Assembly: GCF_036227205.1 (NCBI RefSeq)
Contig: NZ_CP109442.1
Coordinates: 5,828,001-5,892,000 of the forward strand
Reading direction: 5' to 3'
Length of the DNA stretch: 64,000 nucleotides
From: Amycolatopsis sp. NBC_01480
Lineage (GTDB): Bacteria > Actinomycetota > Actinomycetes > Mycobacteriales > Pseudonocardiaceae
This document shows positions 33,706 through 40,341 of this stretch, piece after piece. The translations under genes and the position numbers were made by a program. The notes beneath the pieces were generated by a model. That model saw only the letters and a list, made by a program, of their open reading frames with translations, did not search any database and was not told where the DNA came from. Each line of letters begins with the position of its first letter. Within the stretch, counting starts at the first letter, position 1.

Positions 33706-34380
33706 GTGTGCCATGACGAAGCCGTCAGTACGCTGCCGGACGTGGTGGGAGTCGAGGAGCCGGTGACCAGGCAGGAGCGCAAGCAGCGGACTCGCCAGGC
33801 GCTGCTCGACGCCGCGCTGGAGCTGCTGGCCGACCGCGGGTTCGCCAGCCTGTCGCTGCGGGAGGTCACCAAGCGCGCGGGCATCGTGCCCACGGCGTTC
33901 TACCGGCATTTCGCGTCGATGGAGGAGCTGGGCGTCGCGCTGGTCGAGGAGGCGACGCGGACCCTGCGCGACATGATCCGCTCCGCCCGGACCGACCGGA
34001 ACAGCTACCGGCGGATGATCCAGGCCTCGGTGCGCACGCTGTACGAGCACGTTCGCGCTCGTGAGGACCACTTCCGGTTCCTCACGCGCGAGCGCTACAG
34101 CGGCACCGGCCCGGTGGCGCGCGCCATCGCCGTCGAGCTGAAGCTGTTCTCCAGCGAGCTGGCGATCGACCTCGCCCGGTTCGACCACCTGCGGGAATGG
34201 CCGTCCGAGGACCTGTACATCCTGGCCGACCTGATCGTCACGGCGATGCTCGCCACGGTCGTCGACCTGCTGGAAACCCGCCCCGGCGACGCGGAGGCGG
34301 ACGCGCGCACGATCGCCGTCGCGGAGAAGCGGCTGCGGCTGATCCTGCTCGGCGTGCCCCGCTGGAAGCCGTCCGCCTGA
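33706..34380 (+). CDS. TetR-family regulator, likely of the desaturase operon
   Basis: A repressor of about 224 residues. The helix-turn-helix domain (about 22-72) reads RQALLDAALELLADRGFASL followed by REVTKRAGIVPTAFYRHFAS. The C-terminal ligand domain is all-alpha. FYRHF and the conserved tail resemble the DesT/FasR group of acyl-CoA-responsive TetR proteins. It is divergent from the desaturase/reductase operon with a 22-base palindrome between them, so sensing of acyl-CoA saturation is a reasonable inference. The start is uncertain: the GTG at 33706 has GAGG nine bases upstream, while shorter starts near 33742 and 33760 would also keep the whole DNA-binding domain. Confidence 0.9.
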   Translation: MCHDEAVSTLPDVVGVEEPVTRQERKQRTRQALLDAALELLADRGFASLSLREVTKRAGIVPTAFYRHFASMEELGVALVEEATRTLRDMIRSARTDRNSYRRMIQASVRTLYEHVRAREDHFRFLTRERYSGTGPVARAIAVELKLFSSELAIDLARFDHLREWPSEDLYILADLIVTAMLATVVDLLETRPGDAEADARTIAVAEKRLRLILLGVPRWKPSA

Positions 34381-34495
34381 CGCGCGGCCGCTCACCCGTC
34401 TGCTGAGGCGAAATGCGTCTCAAGCGGCTAGGGACTCCTCTTCGTACGTGGTAGAAATCGCGGAGATCGATGATCCTCAAGGTCGAGGAGGTCGC

Positions 34496-35602
34496 GTGGC
34501 GGAGAGCGGAAACCGGCTGACGGTCGGGGTGGTCGCGGAGTCCCGGTCCGGGGAGCGCCGGGTCGCGATGGTGCCGAAGCTGGTGGCCCGGCTGGCCCAG
34601 CGCGGCCTGCGGGTGGTGGTCGAACCCGGGGCCGGGGCCGGCGCGCAGCTGGCGGACGACGCGTATGTGCAGGCCGGCGCCGAACTCGGCGACGCCTGGG
34701 CGGCCGACGTCGTGCTGAAGGTCGCCCCGCCGTCCGAAAACGAGGTCGGCAAGCTGAAACCGGGCACCGTCCTGATCGGATTCCTTGATCCACGCGGTGC
34801 TCCCGACGGTATCGAAGAGCTGGAACGGGCCGGCATCCGCGCGTTCGCGATGGAGGCCGTGCCGCGGATTTCGCGGGCGCAGGCGATGGACGCGCTGTCT
34901 TCGCAGAGCAGCGTTTCCGGTTATCGCGCGGTGCTGCTGGCCGCGGAGAAGTTCACCCGGTTCTTCCCGATGCTGACCACCGCGGCCGGCACCGTGCCGC
35001 CGGCGAAGGTGCTGGTGCTCGGCGCCGGCGTCGCGGGCCTGCAGGCGCTCGCCACGGCCAAGCGGCTCGGCGCGCAGACCACCGGCTACGACGTGCGGCC
35101 CGAGGTGGGGGAGCAGGTGCGCTCGATCGGCGCGAAGTTCCTCGACCTCGGCATCGAGGCCGTCGGCGAGGGCGGTTACGCGCGTGAACTGACTGCCGAG
35201 GAGCGTGCCGAGCAGCAACGGCGGCTCACCGAAGCGATCACGAAGTTCGACGTGGTCATCACCACCGCGCTGGTGCCCGGGCGCAAGGCGCCGACCCTGG
35301 TCACCGCCGACGCCGTGAAGGGCATGCCCGCCGGCGGGGTGGTGCTCGACCTGGCCGGCGAGAGCGGCGGCAACTGCGAGCTGAGCCGGCCCGGTGAGGA
35401 CGTCGTCGAGCACGACGTCACGATCAGCGCCCCGCTCAACGTGCCGTCCGGGATGCCGACCCACGCCAGCGAGCTGTACGCCCGCAACGTCACGGAGCTG
35501 CTCGAACTCCTGGTCACCGCCGAGGGCGAGCTGAAACTCGACTTCTCCGACGAGGTCGTCGCCGGGGCCAACGTGGCCGGGCGCGAAGGGAGCGCATCGT
35601 GA
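34496..35602 (+). CDS. pntAA: Proton-translocating NAD(P) transhydrogenase, alpha-1 subunit
   Basis: The soluble NAD(H)-binding domain I of the transhydrogenase, 368 residues. Markers are RVAMVPKLVARL, RISRAQAMDALSSQSSVSGY (20 residues) with the invariant SSQ, the nucleotide fold VLVLGAGVAGLQALATA, GYDVRPEV, and LVPGRKAP near the domain interface. The complex uses the proton gradient to drive hydride transfer from NADH to NADP, supplying NADPH. The GTG at 34496 was chosen for GAGGAGGT just upstream. It is the first gene of a three-gene operon whose genes overlap by four bases each (GTGA). Confidence 0.95.
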   Translation: MAESGNRLTVGVVAESRSGERRVAMVPKLVARLAQRGLRVVVEPGAGAGAQLADDAYVQAGAELGDAWAADVVLKVAPPSENEVGKLKPGTVLIGFLDPRGAPDGIEELERAGIRAFAMEAVPRISRAQAMDALSSQSSVSGYRAVLLAAEKFTRFFPMLTTAAGTVPPAKVLVLGAGVAGLQALATAKRLGAQTTGYDVRPEVGEQVRSIGAKFLDLGIEAVGEGGYARELTAEERAEQQRRLTEAITKFDVVITTALVPGRKAPTLVTADAVKGMPAGGVVLDLAGESGGNCELSRPGEDVVEHDVTISAPLNVPSGMPTHASELYARNVTELLELLVTAEGELKLDFSDEVVAGANVAGREGSAS

Positions 35603-35907
35603 CGCTGGTGGAGAACCTGGCCGTGCTCGTGCTCGCGGGGTTTGTGGGCTTCACGGTGATTTCGAAGGTGCCGAACACCCTGCACACGCCGCTGATGTCC
35701 GGCACCAACGCCATCCACGGCATCGTCCTGCTCGGCGGCCTGGTCGTGCTGGGGCTGGGCGTGGACGGGGTGCTGAACAAGATCCTGCTGGTGATCGCCA
35801 TCGCGTTCGGCACGATCAACGTGGTCGGCGGCTTCCTCGTCACCGACCGGATGCTGGCGATGTTCAAGGCGAAGAAGCCCGCGCCCGGTGAGGAGGACGA
35901 GAAGTGA
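35599..35907 (+). CDS. pntAB: Transhydrogenase alpha-2 subunit (membrane)
   Basis: A 102-residue membrane subunit with three hydrophobic helices (about 5-22, 40-60 and 62-82). VISKVPNTLHTPLMSGTNAI carries the conserved Pro-Leu-Met-Ser-Gly-Thr-Asn-Ala-Ile-His signature of transhydrogenase domain II. It contributes to the proton channel. The tail after the last helix is charged (KAKKPAPGEEDEK). The GTG start overlaps the pntAA stop and its own stop overlaps the pntB start, so translation of the three subunits is likely coupled. The split of alpha into AA and AB is the Rhodospirillum/mycobacterial form, unlike the single PntA of Escherichia coli. Confidence 0.95.
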   Translation: MTLVENLAVLVLAGFVGFTVISKVPNTLHTPLMSGTNAIHGIVLLGGLVVLGLGVDGVLNKILLVIAIAFGTINVVGGFLVTDRMLAMFKAKKPAPGEEDEK

Positions 35908-37292
35908 CCGACCTCATCGCGATCCTCTACATCGTCGCGTTCGCCCTGTTCATCTACGGCCTGATGGGCTTGACCGGCCCGCGCACGGCGGTGCGCGGCA
36001 ACTGGATCGCCGCCGTCGGCATGGGCATCGCGGTGATCGCGACGCTGCTCACCCCCGGCATGGGCAACTGGCTGCTGATCGTCCTCGGCGTCGCGATCGG
36101 CGCGCTGGTCGGCGTGCCGTCCGCGCGCAAGGTCAAGATGACCGCGATGCCGCAGATGGTGGCGCTGTTCAACGGCGTCGGCGGCGGCGCGGTGGCGCTG
36201 ATCGCGTGGGTCGAATTCCGCAGCACCGACGGGTACGCGCACGAGCCACTGTACGTCGCGATCGCCTCGCTCTTCGCCGCGCTGATCGGCTCGATCTCCT
36301 TCTGGGGCTCGATCATCGCGTTCGGCAAGCTGCAGGAGGTGATCACCGGCCGCCCGGTCACGCTCGGGAAGCTCCAGCAGCCGGTGAACGCACTGCTCCT
36401 GCTGATCGCGCTGGTCTGCGCGGTGATCATCCTGGTCGGCGGCGACGCGCAGATCCTGGTGATCGGGCTGCTCCTGGCCGCCGCGATCCTCGGCGTCACG
36501 TCGGTGCTGCCCATCGGCGGCGCCGATATGCCCGTGGTGATCTCGCTGCTGAACGCGTGCACCGGGCTTTCCGCGGCGGCGATGGGCCTGGCGCTGTCCA
36601 ACACGGCGCTGATCGTGGCGGGCATGATCGTCGGCGCGTCCGGCTCGATCCTGACCAACCTGATGGCGAAGGCGATGAACCGGTCGATCCCGGCGATCGT
36701 GGCCGGCGGCTTCGGCGGCGGCACGGCCGTCGCGTCCGCCTCGGGCTCGGGCGAGGTGCGGCCGGTGCGCTCGACCAGCGCGTCGGACACCGCGATCCAG
36801 ATGGCCTACGCGAGCAAGGTGGTCGTGGTGCCGGGCTACGGGATGGCCGTGGCGCAGGCGCAGCACACCGTGCGCGAGATGGCGAAACTGCTGGAGTCCA
36901 AGGGAATCGAGGTCGCCTACGCGATCCACCCGGTGGCCGGCCGGATGCCGGGCCACATGAACGTGCTGCTCGCCGAGGCCGACGTGCCGTACGAGCAGCT
37001 CAAGGAAATGGACGAGATCAACTCCGAGTTCGCCCAGACCGACGTCGCCCTCGTGATCGGCGCGAACGACGTGATCAACCCGGCCGCCGAGACCGACCCC
37101 GGCTCGCCGATCTACGGCATGCCGATCCTGAAGGTCAGCGACAGCCGCTCGGTGATCGTCCTCAAGCGCTCGATGAGCTCGGGCTTCGCCGGCATCGACA
37201 ACGACCTGTTCTACGATGCGAAGACCAGCATGCTCTTCGGCGACGCCAAGTCCTCGGTGGGCGAGATCGTGGAGGAGCTCAAAGCACTGTGA
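35904..37292 (+). CDS. pntB: Transhydrogenase beta subunit
   Basis: A 462-residue subunit with about eight to nine membrane helices (1-265) forming the rest of the proton path. The C-terminal NADP(H)-binding domain III starts at about 290, where VVVVPGYGMAVAQAQHTVRE is the nucleotide motif, followed by HPVAGRMPGHMNVLLAEA and ALVIGANDVINPAA, all diagnostic. LPIGGADMPVVISLLNA is the conserved membrane loop. The protein works with PntAA and PntAB in the cytoplasmic membrane. A 17-base tandem duplication spans its last codons and the start of the next gene. Confidence 0.96.
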   Translation: MTDLIAILYIVAFALFIYGLMGLTGPRTAVRGNWIAAVGMGIAVIATLLTPGMGNWLLIVLGVAIGALVGVPSARKVKMTAMPQMVALFNGVGGGAVALIAWVEFRSTDGYAHEPLYVAIASLFAALIGSISFWGSIIAFGKLQEVITGRPVTLGKLQQPVNALLLLIALVCAVIILVGGDAQILVIGLLLAAAILGVTSVLPIGGADMPVVISLLNACTGLSAAAMGLALSNTALIVAGMIVGASGSILTNLMAKAMNRSIPAIVAGGFGGGTAVASASGSGEVRPVRSTSASDTAIQMAYASKVVVVPGYGMAVAQAQHTVREMAKLLESKGIEVAYAIHPVAGRMPGHMNVLLAEADVPYEQLKEMDEINSEFAQTDVALVIGANDVINPAAETDPGSPIYGMPILKVSDSRSVIVLKRSMSSGFAGIDNDLFYDAKTSMLFGDAKSSVGEIVEELKAL

Positions 37293-37311
37293 ATCTCAAA
37301 GCACTGTGAAC
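37278..37311 (+). repeat. 17-base direct duplication at the pntB/lplA junction
   Basis: CTCAAAGCACTGTGAAT (37278-37294) is followed directly by the same 17 bases with a final C (37295-37311). The first copy holds the pntB stop, and the second supplies the GTG used as the lipoate ligase start. It is probably a small slippage duplication. Confidence 0.9.
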
Positions 37312-38037
37312 GGCGGGTCGGATATACGCGCCGAATTCGCTGAGCCGACCGAGAACCTGGCGTTCGACGAGGCGCTGCTGCGCGTCGAGCCTTCGGCGCC
37401 GGTGTTGTGGCTGTGGCGCAACCCGGTGTGCGTGGTGGTCGGGCGAGGGCAGAAGGTGGCGCGCGAGGTGCGTGTCGCGGAATGCGCGCGGGACGGCGTC
37501 CCGGTCCTGCGCCGTGCGAGCGGCGGCGGCACGGTTTTCCACGACCCGGGGAACCTGAACGTGACTTTGGTGCTGCCAGGCCCGCCGCCGCGGCCGTTGG
37601 AAATGCTGGGGCTGGTCATGTCGGCGGCGGTGGAGAAGCTGGGCCTGACGCCGACCCTGGGCGAGCGCGGCCTGTTCGTGGGCACCCAGAAGCTGTGTGG
37701 CTTCGCGGTCTTCCGCACGAAGGGCGGTCTGCTCGCGCACTCGACGCTGCTGGTCGACACGGATCCTTCGCGCGTCGGCGCGTACCTCACCGGCCCGCCG
37801 CCGGACCCGAAGCCGCTGGACTCGCACCGCAGCCCCGTCGCCTCGCTGTCCGGTCACGGCTTGTCGTTTGGCCCGGGTGAGGTGGAGTCGGTGGTCCGTG
37901 CGGCTGCCGGTTCGCTGCTCGGACCGCTTGAGCCGCGCTCGCCGTCTCCGGTCGAGCTGGACCGTCAGCGCACTTTGCTGCACACCCGTTACCACTACGA
38001 GGCCTGGCACACCGACGGACGGCAACGCCAAGCCTGA
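37306..38037 (+). CDS. lplA: Lipoate-protein ligase A family protein
   Basis: A 243-residue enzyme of the biotin/lipoate protein ligase fold. Family motifs are VLRRASGGGTVFHDPGNLNV (lipoate-binding RRxSGGG and GNLN) and GTQKLCGFAVFRTKGG, whose Lys is the conserved adenylate-stabilising residue. The protein would attach scavenged lipoate to 2-oxoacid dehydrogenase E2 or glycine-cleavage H protein. It lacks the small C-terminal accessory domain of E. coli LplA, so it is either the short (LplA-N) type or needs a partner protein. The GTG at 37306 follows 13 bases after pntB, and co-transcription with the pnt operon is likely. The terminator at 38045-38092 ends the unit. Confidence 0.88.
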   Translation: MNGGSDIRAEFAEPTENLAFDEALLRVEPSAPVLWLWRNPVCVVVGRGQKVAREVRVAECARDGVPVLRRASGGGTVFHDPGNLNVTLVLPGPPPRPLEMLGLVMSAAVEKLGLTPTLGERGLFVGTQKLCGFAVFRTKGGLLAHSTLLVDTDPSRVGAYLTGPPPDPKPLDSHRSPVASLSGHGLSFGPGEVESVVRAAAGSLLGPLEPRSPSPVELDRQRTLLHTRYHYEAWHTDGRQRQA

Positions 38038-38044
38038 CGCCCGG

Positions 38045-38092
38045 CCCGGACACAGCAAGAGCCCCTTTGCGGGAGTTCTTGCTGTGTCCGGG
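38045..38092. terminator. Bidirectional terminator between lplA and the Lsr2-like gene
   Basis: Perfect 16-base arms CCCGGACACAGCAAGA (38045-38060) and its complement (38077-38092) surround a 16-base loop that can itself pair CCC with GGG. It lies between convergent stop codons at 38037 and 38106. Confidence 0.88.
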
Positions 38093-38105
38093 TTTCAGGC
38101 TCGGG

Positions 38106-38798
38106 TCACTCGGTTGCGGAGAACTTGACCGCCGGAACCTTCGCCACCGCGCGACGAGGCTTTGCTGCCGTCTTCGCCGGGACCGCCTTCGGTGCCGGGG
38201 CTGCCTTCGCCGCGGCTGTCTTCGGCGCTGCGGTCTTCGCGGCTGACTTGGCCGGAGCCCTCTTCGCCGCAGCCGCCTTCGTTGCCGAAGTCGTTGCCGG
38301 AGTTGCCTTCGCGGCCGAACGCTTCGCCGTTGCCGCCTTCGCTGGAGCAGCCTTCGGCGCCGGGGCTGCCTTTGCCGGGGCGGCCTTCTTCGTGCGGGTG
38401 GTCTTCGCAGTCGCGGTCTTCACCGCGGCCGCCTTACGCGAGGCGGGCTCCGCCTTCGTCGCGCGCTTACCCGCAACCGGCTTCGCCGCCTGCTTGGCGA
38501 CTGGCTTGGCCGCCGTCTTGCCAGCCGACCGGCCGCCCGGCACCTTCGCCGAAGCGCCCGCTTTCCCTGCCCCAGCAGCAGGCTTCTTCGCCCCCGGCAC
38601 GAAACGCGGCCGCTGCTTCCGCCCGCCGACGCGACGGGCCGCGTCCGCGTACCGGCCGAGGATCTTGCGCAGCGCGGCCGCGTTCGCGGAAGTCAGGTCG
38701 ATCTCGTATTCGACGCCGTCGAGGCCGAATCCGACGGTCTGGGCCGCCGGGCCGCCGGTCAGGTCGTCCAGAACGCGGACAGCAGTGTTCCTGGCCAT
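38106..38798 (-). CDS. Nucleoid-associated chimera: Lsr2-like N-terminus with histone-H1-like Ala/Lys tail
   Basis: A 230-residue, strongly basic protein. Residues 1-60 match the Lsr2 dimerisation domain: VRVLDDLTGGPAAQTVGFGL, DGVEYEIDL, then a helix ending in ARRVGGRK. The Lsr2 C-terminal DNA-binding domain with its RGR AT-hook-like motif is missing. Instead, residues about 70-230 are low-complexity Ala/Lys/Pro/Thr with AKPA, AKKA and APAKAAP repeats, like the tails of mycobacterial HupB and eukaryotic H1. The tail should bind DNA non-specifically and may be acetylated or methylated. The ATG at 38796-38798 follows GGGAGG. The protein is expected to compact or bridge DNA by dimerising through its N-terminus. 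Confidence 0.87.
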   Translation of the reverse strand: MARNTAVRVLDDLTGGPAAQTVGFGLDGVEYEIDLTSANAAALRKILGRYADAARRVGGRKQRPRFVPGAKKPAAGAGKAGASAKVPGGRSAGKTAAKPVAKQAAKPVAGKRATKAEPASRKAAAVKTATAKTTRTKKAAPAKAAPAPKAAPAKAATAKRSAAKATPATTSATKAAAAKRAPAKSAAKTAAPKTAAAKAAPAPKAVPAKTAAKPRRAVAKVPAVKFSATE

Positions 38799-38943
38799 GA
38801 AGCCTCCCGTGCTCGATCGTGGTCATGCGTGCAACCGGCACGGCGACGCCCCGGCTCCCCCCGGTGCCGCCGGTTTCTTGCAGCTGTCTGACGAGAATAG
38901 CCGCTGGCTTGCGCGAAGCCGCGTGGTGGTGTGCGCTGAACCC

Positions 38944-40338
38944 ATGTCAGGACAGACTTTCGACGTTGTGGTGATCGGGGCCGGACCGGTCGGCGAGGTG
39001 GCCGCCGAACGCGCCGCCAAGGACGGGCTGAAGGTGGCGCTCGTCGAGCACGAGTTGTTCGGTGGGGAGTGCTCGTACTGGGCCTGCATTCCGAGCAAGG
39101 CGTTGCTGCGCCCGGGAAACCTGCTCGCCGCGGCGAAGCGGATGCCCGGCGTGCCGGTCGGCGCTGCGCTCGACCCGGCGCAGGTGTTCGCCCGGCGGGA
39201 CTGGTTCACCGGCAAGGGCGACGACGCCGGGCAGGTGGACTGGGCGCGCGGCGCGGGCATCGAGCCGGTGCGCGGCCACGGCCGGATCACCGGCGAGCGC
39301 GAGGTGACGGTGGGCGAGGACCTGGTGCTCACCGCCCGTCACGCGGTGATCGTCTGCACCGGCAGCGTCCCGCGGTCGCCGTCGATCCCGGGGCTCGACA
39401 CGATCCGGCCGTGGGGCTCGCGTGAGGCCACGTCGGCGTCCGCGGTGCCCGCGCGCCTCGGCGTGCTCGGCGGCGGGGTGGTCGGCGTCGAGATGGCGCA
39501 GGCGTGGGCCCGGCTCGGCGCCGAGGTGCACCTGGTGATCTCCGGCGAGCGCCCGCTGCCGAAGCTGCCGGCGTTCGCGGGTGACCTGCTGCTCGGCGGG
39601 CTGCGCGAGGAGGGCGTCTTCGTGCACACCATGTCCGGCATCCGCGAGGTGTCCGCTGTGGACGGCGGTGCGCAGCTCACGCTGGCCGACGGCGAGCAGC
39701 TGGTGGTCGACGAGCTGCTGGTCGCCACCGGCCGGGCCCCGGCGACCGGCGACGTCGGACTCGACGTGCTCGGCCTGCCCACCGACGCCCCGCTCGCCGT
39801 CGACGAGAGCGGCCGGGTGTCCGCCGTGGACGGTGGCTGGCTGTACGGGGCCGGTGATGTCACCGGCCGCGCGCTGCTGACGCACCAGGGCAAGTACGGC
39901 GCGCGGGTCGCCGGCGACAGCGTCGCGGCCCGCGCCCGGGGCGAGGAAATCTCGACCGCGCCGTGGAGCCGTTACAGCGCGACGGCCGATCACCACGCCG
40001 TGCCGCAGGTGGTGTTCACCGACCCGGAGGTGACGTCCGTCGGACTCACCGAGGCGCGCGAGGGCTCGGCCGACCGCGTGGTGGACATCGACATCGCGGT
40101 GGCCGGCTCGTCCCTGCACGCCGACGGGTACAAGGGCAAGGCGCGCATGGTCGTGGACACCGAGCGCGGGGTGGTGCTCGGGGTGACGTTCGTCGGCCCG
40201 GACGTGGCCGAGCTGCTGCACTCGGCGACCATCGCCGTCGTCGGCGAGGTGCCGCTGGACCGGCTGTGGCACGCCGTGCCCGCGTTCCCGACGATCAGCG
40301 AGGTGTGGCTGCGGCTGCTGGAGGCGTACGGGCTCTGA
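38944..40338 (+). CDS. Pyridine nucleotide-disulfide oxidoreductase (lipoamide dehydrogenase-like)
   Basis: A 464-residue FAD flavoprotein. The FAD fold is VVVIGAGPVGEVAAERAA (8-25). The redox pair is Cys43/Cys48 in GGECSYWACIPSK. The NAD(P) fold is LGVLGGGVVGVEMAQAW, with GAGDVTG as the second FAD motif. At the dimer interface, the position of the catalytic His of the family (HPTxSE) holds Phe448 in AFPTISE, so proton relay to a dithiol substrate is altered; this is not a normal lipoamide dehydrogenase. It may use quinones, small thiols or a protein partner. The gene is single, with an ATG at 38944 and a promoter region shared with the divergent Lsr2-like gene. Confidence 0.88.
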   Translation: MSGQTFDVVVIGAGPVGEVAAERAAKDGLKVALVEHELFGGECSYWACIPSKALLRPGNLLAAAKRMPGVPVGAALDPAQVFARRDWFTGKGDDAGQVDWARGAGIEPVRGHGRITGEREVTVGEDLVLTARHAVIVCTGSVPRSPSIPGLDTIRPWGSREATSASAVPARLGVLGGGVVGVEMAQAWARLGAEVHLVISGERPLPKLPAFAGDLLLGGLREEGVFVHTMSGIREVSAVDGGAQLTLADGEQLVVDELLVATGRAPATGDVGLDVLGLPTDAPLAVDESGRVSAVDGGWLYGAGDVTGRALLTHQGKYGARVAGDSVAARARGEEISTAPWSRYSATADHHAVPQVVFTDPEVTSVGLTEAREGSADRVVDIDIAVAGSSLHADGYKGKARMVVDTERGVVLGVTFVGPDVAELLHSATIAVVGEVPLDRLWHAVPAFPTISEVWLRLLEAYGL

Positions 40339-40341
40339 CGC

